Source of the DNA: Phycisphaerae bacterium
GTDB lineage: Bacteria > Planctomycetota > Phycisphaerae > Tepidisphaerales > Tepidisphaeraceae
Assembly: GCA_025924315.1 (NCBI GenBank)
Contig: JAICIO010000017.1
Location: 1-64,000 of the forward strand
Direction: 5' to 3'
DNA: 64,000 nucleotides
Under the pieces are notes generated by a model that was not told the DNA's origin, did not search any database, and was given only the letters and a program-made list of their open reading frames with translations. Position 1 is the first letter of the stretch. Each line of letters begins with the position of its first letter. The position numbers and the translations under genes were made by a program. This document shows, in pieces, positions 25,075 through 32,817 of this stretch.

Positions 25075-26712
25075 ATGCGGATTCTGGTCGCCGACAAGCT
25101 CGCCGACGAAGGGTTGGAGTTTCTCAAAGGGGCGGGAATCGATTTTGACACCAAGATCGGCCTTAAAGAGGACGAGCTGGCGCAAACGGTCGGCCAGTAC
25201 GATGCGGTGATCGTGCGCTCGGGCGCGAAGGTCACCGCAAAAGTGTTGGATAATCCTGGCTCGCTCAAAGCGATTGCGCGAGCGGGCGTCGGCGTCGACA
25301 ACATTGACCTTCAAGCCGCTACCGCGAAGGGAATTCTCGTACTGAATACCGCCGAAGCTTCAACGCTTTCGACAGCAGAGCACGCCTTGGCGCTGTTGAT
25401 GTCGCTGGCGCGCAAGATCCCGCAGGCGTATACGTCTCTCAAAAGCGGCGCGCTCGAGTGGAAGAAGCGCAGTCAATTCCAGGGAACTCAACTCGCCGGC
25501 AAAACGCTTGGCGTCGTCGGACTCGGCCGAATCGGTCGCACCGTCGCGAGCCGCGCGCTCGCGCTTGAGATGAACGTCGTCGGCTTCGACCCGTATTTCT
25601 CCGCCCCCGCCGCGCTCGACGGCAAGGTCAAACTCATCCGCGATTTTGATGAGTTCCTCTCGCAGGTCGACGTGATCACGTTCCACGTCCCAGGCGGCGA
25701 AGGAACGAAGCATCTGCTCAACCGCGAGCGACTCTTCAACAAGGCCCGGCCGAACCTCCTCGTTGTCAACGACGCGCGCGGCGAAGTCATCGACGAATTC
25801 GCGCTGGCCGACGCGCTCAAGGAAAAGAAAATCGCGGGCGCAGCGCTCGACGTGTATCAAATCGAACCGCCGGCGAAGGACCATCCGCTGTTCGGGCTCG
25901 ACAATGTCGTGCTCACGCCGCACCTGGGCGCCAGCACCGACGAAGCGCAGACGGCCGTCAGCGTCGAAGCCGCGAAGGCGATTGTCGCGTATCTCCGCAG
26001 CGGCGAGATCCGCGGCGCAGTCAATGCCGGCGGAATCAAGCTCGATCTTCCCGCGGACGAAGCGCCGTTCGCCAAGCTCGCCTCGCGAATCGGCACACTC
26101 CTCGCCGGGCTGTGCGACGGTGGGTACAAAACCATCACGCTTCGCGCCAGCGGAACCAAAGCGCCGAAGCACATGAACACACTGCTTCGCCTGGCGACGG
26201 TCGAGCTGCTCAAGCCGCACCTGGGCGCGGGCTCGGTCAACGTGATCAACGTCGAACACCTCGCCCGCTCGCGCGGAATCGAGCTCGTGCAGATTCACGA
26301 ACCGAGTCCGCCCGAAGGTCTCGTCGGCGACATCGTCGGCATCCGCGTCGAGTCGCAAGATCCGAGCTGCGGCAGCCATCGCATCCTGGGCACGGTCTAC
26401 GCTGACCGCCTGCCGCGCATCCTGCGCATCAACAACTTCGAGATGGACATGATCCCCGAAGGCAACATGGTGCTGATTGAAAATCAGGACCAGCCCGGCG
26501 TGATCGGCACCGTCGGCTCGAGCTTCGGCGACGCCAAGGTCAACATCGCCGACATGGTCATCAGCCGCGAGAAGAACCCGGATGGCACTGCAACCGCGTT
26601 TATGATCCTCAAGACAGACAGCGCCCCACCGGAAGCGCTCGTCAACCGCCTTCGTGCCCGGCCGAACATCAATAAGGTGAAAACGGTCGTGCTGCCCGAA
26701 CGAAATGTGTGA
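25075..26712 (+). CDS. serA: D-3-phosphoglycerate dehydrogenase, long (ACT) form
   Basis: SerA oxidises 3-phosphoglycerate to 3-phosphohydroxypyruvate with NAD+, the first step of serine synthesis. The start at 25075 fits AGAGG 9 bases upstream; the ATG at 25066 would have no spacing. The protein (545 aa) shows the Rossmann motif GVVGLGRIGRTVA, the catalytic Arg in NDARGEVIDE, the Glu region and the His in LTPHLGAS. A middle domain and a C-terminal ACT domain (about 465-540, NMVLIENQDQPGVIGTVGS) follow, as in the type I long enzymes, where ACT senses serine. The stop is close to the start of the next ORF (8-base overlap if that ORF starts at 26705). Confidence 0.95.
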   Translation: MRILVADKLADEGLEFLKGAGIDFDTKIGLKEDELAQTVGQYDAVIVRSGAKVTAKVLDNPGSLKAIARAGVGVDNIDLQAATAKGILVLNTAEASTLSTAEHALALLMSLARKIPQAYTSLKSGALEWKKRSQFQGTQLAGKTLGVVGLGRIGRTVASRALALEMNVVGFDPYFSAPAALDGKVKLIRDFDEFLSQVDVITFHVPGGEGTKHLLNRERLFNKARPNLLVVNDARGEVIDEFALADALKEKKIAGAALDVYQIEPPAKDHPLFGLDNVVLTPHLGASTDEAQTAVSVEAAKAIVAYLRSGEIRGAVNAGGIKLDLPADEAPFAKLASRIGTLLAGLCDGGYKTITLRASGTKAPKHMNTLLRLATVELLKPHLGAGSVNVINVEHLARSRGIELVQIHEPSPPEGLVGDIVGIRVESQDPSCGSHRILGTVYADRLPRILRINNFEMDMIPEGNMVLIENQDQPGVIGTVGSSFGDAKVNIADMVISREKNPDGTATAFMILKTDSAPPEALVNRLRARPNINKVKTVVLPERNV

Positions 26713-28360
26713 CCGTCGCAAATCTCCTCGTGTAGCCGGCGAGCTTGCTCGCCGTGCCTCCGTGCGAAGAACACGGCGCGCAAGCTCGCCGGCTACACGA
26801 GCAATTCTCATCACGATTTTGATAAGCCTTGCATTCGTCGCTCACGCCGACGAACCACTGATCGCTCAGAAGCTCGCGTTGCTCTCAAACAAAAATGCGA
26901 ACGCGACCGTTTACTATGAGAAGAATGTTCCGGGCGACGCCGGCGCAGCGCTGAAGGCATACGACGCGCTGCTGACGGAGCTCGCGAATCGAACCACGGT
27001 TGGCAATCGCGCCGACGCAATGCTCGATCAAATCGATTCGCTCGTCGGGTTCACGCCGACGAAGGACGAGCGCGCGACGCAGCGCCAGGTGCTCGACGCC
27101 GTCGCCAAGATGACGAATTTCATGCCGAAGACGCTTTGCATCGTTCGCCAATCGACGATCAAAGACCTCCTTGAGCGCGGCGAAACACTGCCGAATTTCA
27201 CCTTCGATCGCGCTACGCGTTCGGTCTCAATGAACTTCCAGTTCGATTCGAAGCATCCTCAGGCGACAAACTATTTCATCATGCCGCTCGTGCCCGACAC
27301 GACGATGGAGCAGTGCGTTGAGCAGCTGCACCAGATGCTGGTTGCCGCAATCCCCTCCACCGCTATTGCACTGCACGAAGTGACGGAGATGGCGATCGTG
27401 CAGCGGCTTCATCCCAGCACGCCCTACTTCCGCTGGTTCAGCGATGGCTTCGCGAACACGATCGCGGCCAAGGTCGTGCATGATCAGATCAGTCCAGAGG
27501 CGGCGGATGACTTCCTCAAGATGTACGACACGGCGAAGCTCGGCGACATCGAGAAGCGCGTGAACCTCATGTGGTGGATGGGCAAAGACGCGGAGATCGA
27601 CACGCCCCTGCCGTTTGAAAAGGATCTCGAAAACGCCCGCTATTGCTTCGCGACGTTCGAAGCGAAACGCTTGGCAGACCAATACGGCTACGACAAGATC
27701 GCGGCGATCATCACTAAAGCTTCGCCGGCGAAGGTGAACGATCCGCGGGGGCTTTTCGATGCCGTGAAGGAAGCGACCGGCGAAGATCTGCGCGAGCGAT
27801 TCAAGCGCTACCAATCCTTCGCGACCGACAAGGAAGGGATCGAACTATACTCGAACCAGTTCAACACGCTGAAGATCAGGGGCGATCTGCAAGGCGCGCT
27901 CTCGGCCCTGCTTCGCATGCGCGAGATCCGCGGGCCGAACTCGCTCGAGGATTATCGCGCCGCCGCGTCGATGTTCATTTCGCTGAAACAACAGCCGGCG
28001 GCGGAGCAGATGTATCAAAAGCTGTTCGATTTGCTCAAGCGTCGCGGGCAGAACGACCAACGCCTCGCGGCGCTGGAGTCGTACTGCGATTACTCCCTTG
28101 AAGCGAAGACGCCCGAGAACGCCGCTGACGCCGCGATCGAGGTGCTGCAGGCGGCCCCGAAATCGCTTCCCGCGCTGAGCGTTCGCATGGTCACGTTGCA
28201 GCAGGAAACGAGAACATCCGAAGCCGTGGAGCTGGCGAACCAGATCCTGGCAATTGAGCAGCCGGACAATTCCGCATATCGTCGCCTCGCCGAGCAGGTG
28301 CGGGCGAAGAACAAATCGACCGCACCGCCGGGCGGTTCCTCCGATCGATTTCATTTATGA
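26705..28360 (+). CDS. Exported TPR protein with degenerate metallopeptidase motif
   Basis: The frame from the ATG at 26705 gives 551 aa, but residues 9-33 are encoded by an inverted repeat. A later start (for example TTG at 26819, just before ISLAFVAHA) is possible and would still leave a hydrophobic export signal ending AHADEP. The centre contains TAIALHEVTEMAIV and then FRWFSDGFANTIAAK, the layout of gluzincin-type peptidases (HExxH ... GFAN) with the second His replaced by Glu, so zinc catalysis is doubtful. The C-terminal part (about 380-545) is built of TPR-like helices (AAASMFISLKQQPAAEQMYQK). The gene is coupled by an ATGA overlap to the GT-C gene that follows. Confidence 0.65.
   Translation: MCDRRKSPRVAGELARRASVRRTRRASSPATRAILITILISLAFVAHADEPLIAQKLALLSNKNANATVYYEKNVPGDAGAALKAYDALLTELANRTTVGNRADAMLDQIDSLVGFTPTKDERATQRQVLDAVAKMTNFMPKTLCIVRQSTIKDLLERGETLPNFTFDRATRSVSMNFQFDSKHPQATNYFIMPLVPDTTMEQCVEQLHQMLVAAIPSTAIALHEVTEMAIVQRLHPSTPYFRWFSDGFANTIAAKVVHDQISPEAADDFLKMYDTAKLGDIEKRVNLMWWMGKDAEIDTPLPFEKDLENARYCFATFEAKRLADQYGYDKIAAIITKASPAKVNDPRGLFDAVKEATGEDLRERFKRYQSFATDKEGIELYSNQFNTLKIRGDLQGALSALLRMREIRGPNSLEDYRAAASMFISLKQQPAAEQMYQKLFDLLKRRGQNDQRLAALESYCDYSLEAKTPENAADAAIEVLQAAPKSLPALSVRMVTLQQETRTSEAVELANQILAIEQPDNSAYRRLAEQVRAKNKSTAPPGGSSDRFHL
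26727..26801. repeat. Inverted repeat CTCGTGTAGCCGGCGAGCTT type
   Basis: The arms CGTGTAGCCGGCGAGCTT and AAGCTCGCCGGCTACACG surround a second short inverted pair (GTGCCTCCGTGCG / AGAACACGG region). It lies at the junction of serA and the next gene and is inside the reading frame of the latter if that gene starts at 26705. Confidence 0.8.
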
Positions 28361-29946
28361 AAAAGAAGCGAGTTCGACCGCCGAAGACGCAAATCGTTCC
28401 CGCGCCGCGGTCGCAGCTCATCATCGCGTCCCTGATCTTCTGCGGCGCGATCACGCTGATGTCGCTCATCGTGCTGCGGTGGTGCAAGATTCCGCTGGGG
28501 CAGCAGTTCAACTATCGATATTCCGAATTAGCCGAGTTGAAAACCGCGACCGGGCTTTGGCCGATTGTGGTGATGCTGGCGCCGCTCGCGCTGTCGGCTT
28601 GGTGCATTGCGCGATCGAAATTCCGCGCCGTGGGATTATCGCTCGGAATGCTCTGTATCCTCCTGCTCGCCCTGTGGACGGCACTCGCAATTCCGCGGCC
28701 GATTCGTCAGCACAGCGTGAATCTCGTCTCGCCGTCGCACGACGGTGCGTTCGTGATGGAGGCGCACGACATCCCTTCGCTGCCGGATTACCTGCGAAAC
28801 TTCAGCCAGTACATCCATCGGTCGGTGAAATCGATGGGCGGAACGCGCATCCTCGCGAATCCCCCGGGAATGACGATCCTCGCCGTCTGGGAACGTCGCA
28901 TCTTTCCCGTCTCGCACAGCTGGCTAACGCCGGTCGAGCGCTACCTGATCGACAAGGAGGGTGTCGATAACGATGAAGCGACGTTCATGTTCGGCCACGG
29001 CCTGCGCTTCGGAATGATCCTGCTGCTGATGTGGGCGCTGTCGGCGCCGGTGGCGTATCTGCTCGGCCGGCAATTCATGGCGCCGCTGGGAGCCGCCCTC
29101 TTTGCGCTGCTCGTCACGTTCAACCCCTGCACCGTTCATTTCAGCCCGGGAAAAGACGCGGCACAGTTGCTCACCATCAACGCGATGCTTCTCGCCTGGT
29201 TCAACGGCGTGCGGCGCGATCGAATCTGGGCGACGACGCTCGCCGGCGCGCTGCTCCTCGTCGGCGCGATCTGTGGACTCATTCACTTCTGGATCGCAAT
29301 CGCGGCGCTCGCGGCGAGTTTGTGGCAATCGTGGAGCGAGGGACGATTCAAGCGCGATGTGCTGAAGCACGTCGTCGCCGCGACGGTCGGATTTCTCCTG
29401 CTCGCACTTGTGATCTATTTCGCGTGGGGCTGGAATTCGATCGGCACGCTCATCGCGACCGGTCGCCTGTACAACAAAGTGAAGAACACGATCGGGATCA
29501 ATGAGAAGCTTTGGTTCTTCATCGGTCTGCCGATCTTTCTGCTCTTCGTCACTCCGGCGCTGTGGACGACGCTGTTCCTCAACTTCAGGAACGGACTTCA
29601 CGACTTCGCTTCGCGGTTTCGCAGATCGAGCCGCACCGATCTGCGAAACCGACAAGCGACCGCGAACGGGGCTCGACTATTCTTGTGCACCGCTATTTCC
29701 ATGGCGCTCTCCTACACGCTCGGCGTCTCATGGGAACTCCCTCGCGTGTGGATCGCGTATCTTCCACTCCTTTTTCTCGCGACGATGATCGATGTGCCGC
29801 TCTTCCGCTCCGCAAACGCACGCGCTGTCAAACCGATCCTCGTCATCGTCACCGTGAGCATGCTCTTCACCGCCATTCACTGGACATTGCTCGACGTGCG
29901 GGAATCGGAATATCGCGCCATCCTCACCAACCGCGCGTGGTATTAA
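28357..29946 (+). CDS. Polytopic GT-C-like membrane protein
   Basis: The 529-aa product starts with a basic leader (MKKKRVRPPKTQ) and has about ten or more hydrophobic segments. The first large loop contains LPDYLRNFSQYI and GGTRILANPPGMTILAVW. A Pro-Pro-Gly after a helix is common in GT-C/PMT-like membrane glycosyltransferases, which move sugars from lipid carriers. A DE-type metal pair is not obvious. A 14-bp perfect inverted repeat occurs in frame at about residues 419-432 (RFRRSSRTDLRN), in a charged cytoplasmic-looking loop. It overlaps the upstream gene by four bases (ATGA), so the two genes probably act together. Confidence 0.7.
   Translation: MKKKRVRPPKTQIVPAPRSQLIIASLIFCGAITLMSLIVLRWCKIPLGQQFNYRYSELAELKTATGLWPIVVMLAPLALSAWCIARSKFRAVGLSLGMLCILLLALWTALAIPRPIRQHSVNLVSPSHDGAFVMEAHDIPSLPDYLRNFSQYIHRSVKSMGGTRILANPPGMTILAVWERRIFPVSHSWLTPVERYLIDKEGVDNDEATFMFGHGLRFGMILLLMWALSAPVAYLLGRQFMAPLGAALFALLVTFNPCTVHFSPGKDAAQLLTINAMLLAWFNGVRRDRIWATTLAGALLLVGAICGLIHFWIAIAALAASLWQSWSEGRFKRDVLKHVVAATVGFLLLALVIYFAWGWNSIGTLIATGRLYNKVKNTIGINEKLWFFIGLPIFLLFVTPALWTTLFLNFRNGLHDFASRFRRSSRTDLRNRQATANGARLFLCTAISMALSYTLGVSWELPRVWIAYLPLLFLATMIDVPLFRSANARAVKPILVIVTVSMLFTAIHWTLLDVRESEYRAILTNRAWY
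29614..29651. repeat. Inverted repeat inside the GT-C gene
   Basis: CGGTTTCGCAGATC and GATCTGCGAAACCG are perfect complements with a 10-base loop. A related element lies between genes at 30951. It is read as coding sequence here without breaking the frame. Confidence 0.8.
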
Positions 29947-29989
29947 GTTCAACGATGAATTATGAATGATGAAGGATGAAAGGGAGCTT

Positions 29990-30934
29990 ATGAGCACGAA
30001 TGCATTTCCCGAAATCGACGCGACCAAACAGGACTGCATCACTGACGAACAAGCCCAATTCTTCCGCGACAATGGATTGCTGAAGATCAGGCATCTTCTT
30101 CGTGGCGAAGAGCTGAAGGCGATGCAGGACGAGACGTATCCGCTGTACAAGCGTGCGGTCGACGAGAAGCCGAAAGATCCGGATTACATGTACGCGCGGC
30201 ATGAAATCACCGGCGAGCAGGTGCCCTTCCGCATCGAGTTCGTGATCGACAAGACGCGCGCGGGCAAGGCGCTGCTCGGCCATCCGTTCATCCTCAAGTC
30301 GATCGAGAAATTGCAGGGGAAGAACTTTGTCCCGACCTGGGACAGCATGGTCTTCAAGAAGGAAGGCGGCGGCAAAGCGATCCCCTGGCACCGCGACGCG
30401 GCGCCGTACACGCAAGCGGGGATCGACAATGACGTCGCCGCCATCAACGTCGATTTCTATCTCGACGGCAGCGACATGACGAACTGCCTCTGGGGCATTC
30501 TCGGCTCGAACCGCTGGTCCCCCGAGAAGATCGAAGCGACGCTGAAAGAGCTGAACAAGAACGCGGATAAAGGCGAGTTCATCACGCCACCCCACGCCGT
30601 CCCGATTCCCGTCGAACCGGGGGACGTCCTTTTCCACAGCATCCTCGTCCTGCACGGCTCGCCGCCCGCGCAAAGCAAGCTCCGCCGCGTGATCTACTAC
30701 GAGTTCCGTCCCGGGGAAGTCGAAAAGAATTTCGGTCCGCATGTGCCGGAGTACATCCCGCACAAGCAAAAGCTCCTGCTCGCGTGCCTGCGCGAGCGCG
30801 CGAAGCAATCGTACGGGAAAAACGAAAAGTCCTTCGCGTACACCGCGTCAGGCGATTTCGCGCCACCCGCGCTCGGCGCCGATGAACAACTTTCCACCTA
30901 TCGCTACCCGCACGACGAATGGTGGCGCAAATGA
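29990..30934 (+). CDS. Phytanoyl-CoA dioxygenase (PhyH) family oxygenase
   Basis: I start at the ATG at 29990 (314 aa), just after AAAGGGAG; upstream is an AT-rich repeat-like run. The fold is the Fe(II)/2-oxoglutarate double-stranded beta-helix. The facial triad can be seen as His and Asp in IPWHRDAAPYTQ and the distal His in ILVLHGSPP, with an Arg soon after in LRRVIYYEF for the 2-oxoglutarate carboxylate. The family hydroxylates varied small molecules, and the substrate cannot be read from the sequence. It stands alone between a GT-C gene and plsY. Confidence 0.85.
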   Translation: MSTNAFPEIDATKQDCITDEQAQFFRDNGLLKIRHLLRGEELKAMQDETYPLYKRAVDEKPKDPDYMYARHEITGEQVPFRIEFVIDKTRAGKALLGHPFILKSIEKLQGKNFVPTWDSMVFKKEGGGKAIPWHRDAAPYTQAGIDNDVAAINVDFYLDGSDMTNCLWGILGSNRWSPEKIEATLKELNKNADKGEFITPPHAVPIPVEPGDVLFHSILVLHGSPPAQSKLRRVIYYEFRPGEVEKNFGPHVPEYIPHKQKLLLACLRERAKQSYGKNEKSFAYTASGDFAPPALGADEQLSTYRYPHDEWWRK

Positions 30935-30950
30935 CCCAGAACGCGTAGTA

Positions 30951-30996
30951 GTCGCTTGCGGTTTCGCAAAGGACACGGTCTGATCTGCGAAACCGC
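30951..30996. repeat. Inverted repeat, GCGGTTTCGCA family, intergenic copy
   Basis: GTCGCTTGCGGTTTCGCA faces TGCGAAACCGCGACTC across 17 bases. It shares the arm core TGCGAAACCG with the copy inside the gene at 28357. Confidence 0.65.
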
Positions 30997-31066
30997 GACT
31001 CGACTGAGCTCGTCGAAGTCAAGCGAATGCGACAGGTCTTCTCACATCGGGTAAATTACGCGCCCG

Positions 31067-31738
31067 ATGACCGCCACGACTGTGCTTTTGATCCTGATCC
31101 CCATCGCATACGTGATCGGCTCGATTCCGTTTGGTTTGCTCGTTGGACTCGCGAAGGGGATTGACGTTCGCAAAGGCGGAAGCGGAAACATTGGCGCGAC
31201 AAACGTCGGCCGTCAGCTCGGGAAGAAATTTTTCTTCATTGTTTTCTTCCTCGACATGCTCAAAAGCCTGATCCCGATGGCGATCGCCTCCGCCATCGTC
31301 GCGCGGATTCCGACCGAGCAGCGCGACTTCAAACTCTATCTGCTGTGGCTCTGCGTGGGCTTCGCTGCCGTGATGGGCCACATGTTCAGCGTGTTTTTGA
31401 AGTTCAAAGGCGGCAAAGGCGTCGCCACCAGCGCCGGCGTGATGCTGGGGCTTTGGCCGTATTTCACGCTCCCCGGCTTTCTCGCGATCGTCGTCTTCAT
31501 CATCGTCTTCATGGCGACGCGCTACGTCAGCCTCGGCTCAATGCTCGGCGCATGCAGCTTCCCAATCTTCTACGTGATCGTCGGCCTGCTGAAGCACTGG
31601 AGTCCGCTGCACGACCAACTCCCGCTGCTGATCTTCGCGACCCTGATTGCACTGATGATCGTCTACAAGCACCGCACCAACATCCAGCGCCTGCTCGCGG
31701 GGACAGAGAATCGATTCGTCAAAAAGGCATCAGCCTGA
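31067..31738 (+). CDS. plsY: Glycerol-3-phosphate acyltransferase PlsY
   Basis: PlsY transfers an acyl group from acyl-phosphate to glycerol-3-phosphate in the inner membrane, the first step of phospholipid synthesis. The 223-aa product has the membrane-helix pattern and the three conserved loops GGSGNIGATNVGRQLG, GHMFSVFLKFKGGKGVATS and the RYVSLGSM segment. The length is slightly above the usual 190-215. TAAATT lies 9 bases before the ATG, and no Shine-Dalgarno site is present, which suggests a leaderless message. The next gene converges on it 17 bases away. Confidence 0.93.
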   Translation: MTATTVLLILIPIAYVIGSIPFGLLVGLAKGIDVRKGGSGNIGATNVGRQLGKKFFFIVFFLDMLKSLIPMAIASAIVARIPTEQRDFKLYLLWLCVGFAAVMGHMFSVFLKFKGGKGVATSAGVMLGLWPYFTLPGFLAIVVFIIVFMATRYVSLGSMLGACSFPIFYVIVGLLKHWSPLHDQLPLLIFATLIALMIVYKHRTNIQRLLAGTENRFVKKASA

Positions 31739-31755
31739 AGCGTCTCTACGTCGGC

Positions 31756-32679
31756 TCACTCGAACCCAAGTTTGTCTTGCACGACGTACAACGGACGCTG
31801 TTTGATCTCTTCGTAGATGCGGCCGATGTATTCGCCGAGGATGCCGATTGAGATCAGCTGCACGCCGCCGAGGAAGAGGATGCTCACAAGCAATGTGAAG
31901 AATCCGCTGCCGGCTTGGCGGTGCAGGGCGAAGAAGAGGATGACGTAGACGAGGGCGGTGAGGAACGTGACGCCGGCGACGAAGAAGCCGAGCATCGTGA
32001 CCCAGCGGAGCGGCTTGTAGCTGAAGCTGATCATCCCATCCATCGCGTACTTCAGCAGCTTGGGCAGCGTCTGCTTGGGCTTGCCGGCGGCGCGGTCCTG
32101 GCGATCGTAGAGGACGCTTGTGGTGCGAAAGCCGAGCCAGCTGCGCAGGCCGGGGATGAAGCGGTTGCGCTCGGGGAGCTTGTTGAATTCCTGAACGACG
32201 CGGCGGTCCATCAGGCCGAAAATGCCCGCATCCGGCGCGCTGGGCAGATCCGTCACGCGACGAAGGATTGGATAGAAGAGTTTGAAGCCGATGCCGCGCG
32301 CGCCGCCGTCGGCGCGGCTTCGTCGCTCGGCGAGCACCACCTGATTTCCCTCTTTCCATTTTGCGACGAGCTCGGGGATGACCTCCGGCGGGTCCTGCAG
32401 ATCACCATCGATGAGCACGACACAATCGCCGCGCGCGAAGTGAATGCCTGCCGTCACCGCAGGCTGGTGCCCGAAATTTCGCGAGAGGCTGATGACCTTG
32501 ATCCGCGGATCTTCGGCGTGCATCTGCCGCAGCATCTCGAGCGACCGATCGCGGCTGCCGTCGTTGACGAGCACGAGCTCCCAAGGCTCGTTCGTCGAAT
32601 CGAGCGCGCTCGTCATGCGCGTGCGCAACGCGGGAAGGTTTTCCTCTTCGTTATAGATCGGGATGACGACCGAGATCAT
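31756..32679 (-). CDS. Family 2 glycosyltransferase with two C-terminal membrane helices
   Basis: The 307-aa protein opens with ISVVIPIYNEEENLPAL, has the nucleotide-sugar Asp pair in VLIDGDLQDPPEV, and two helices near 230-290 (FFVAGVTFLTALVYVIL and LLVSILFLGGVQLISIGIL). This is the DPM1/GtrB-like architecture, which loads a sugar onto polyprenyl phosphate at the cytoplasmic face of the membrane. Such carriers would feed GT-C enzymes like those at 28357 and 47104. TATCAT 10 bases before the ATG suggests a leaderless start. Confidence 0.9.
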   Translation of the reverse strand: MISVVIPIYNEEENLPALRTRMTSALDSTNEPWELVLVNDGSRDRSLEMLRQMHAEDPRIKVISLSRNFGHQPAVTAGIHFARGDCVVLIDGDLQDPPEVIPELVAKWKEGNQVVLAERRSRADGGARGIGFKLFYPILRRVTDLPSAPDAGIFGLMDRRVVQEFNKLPERNRFIPGLRSWLGFRTTSVLYDRQDRAAGKPKQTLPKLLKYAMDGMISFSYKPLRWVTMLGFFVAGVTFLTALVYVILFFALHRQAGSGFFTLLVSILFLGGVQLISIGILGEYIGRIYEEIKQRPLYVVQDKLGFE

Positions 32680-32722
32680 GCGTGCGGGGATGATAACCGG
32701 TCCACCCGCTTCCTAAAAACTT

Positions 32723-32817
32723 GCCGCCGATGGGGCACCGATGAACACCGATTGAAAAAAGAGAAGCAGACTTCTTCTGTCGTCTTTATCGGTGTGCATC
32801 GGTGCCCCATCGGCGGC
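32723..32817. repeat. Inverted repeat, CGATGGGGCACCGATG family, touching the asnB stop
   Basis: The 21-bp arms at 32723-32743 and 32797-32817 (CATCGGTGCCCCATCGGCGG then C) are perfect complements. The right arm ends one base before the asnB stop codon. A degenerate relative is at 60072. Confidence 0.85.

Noticed and set aside
25360-26814. Minus-strand ORF opposite serA
   Set aside because: A shadow of serA; composition is Arg-rich and it has no domain.
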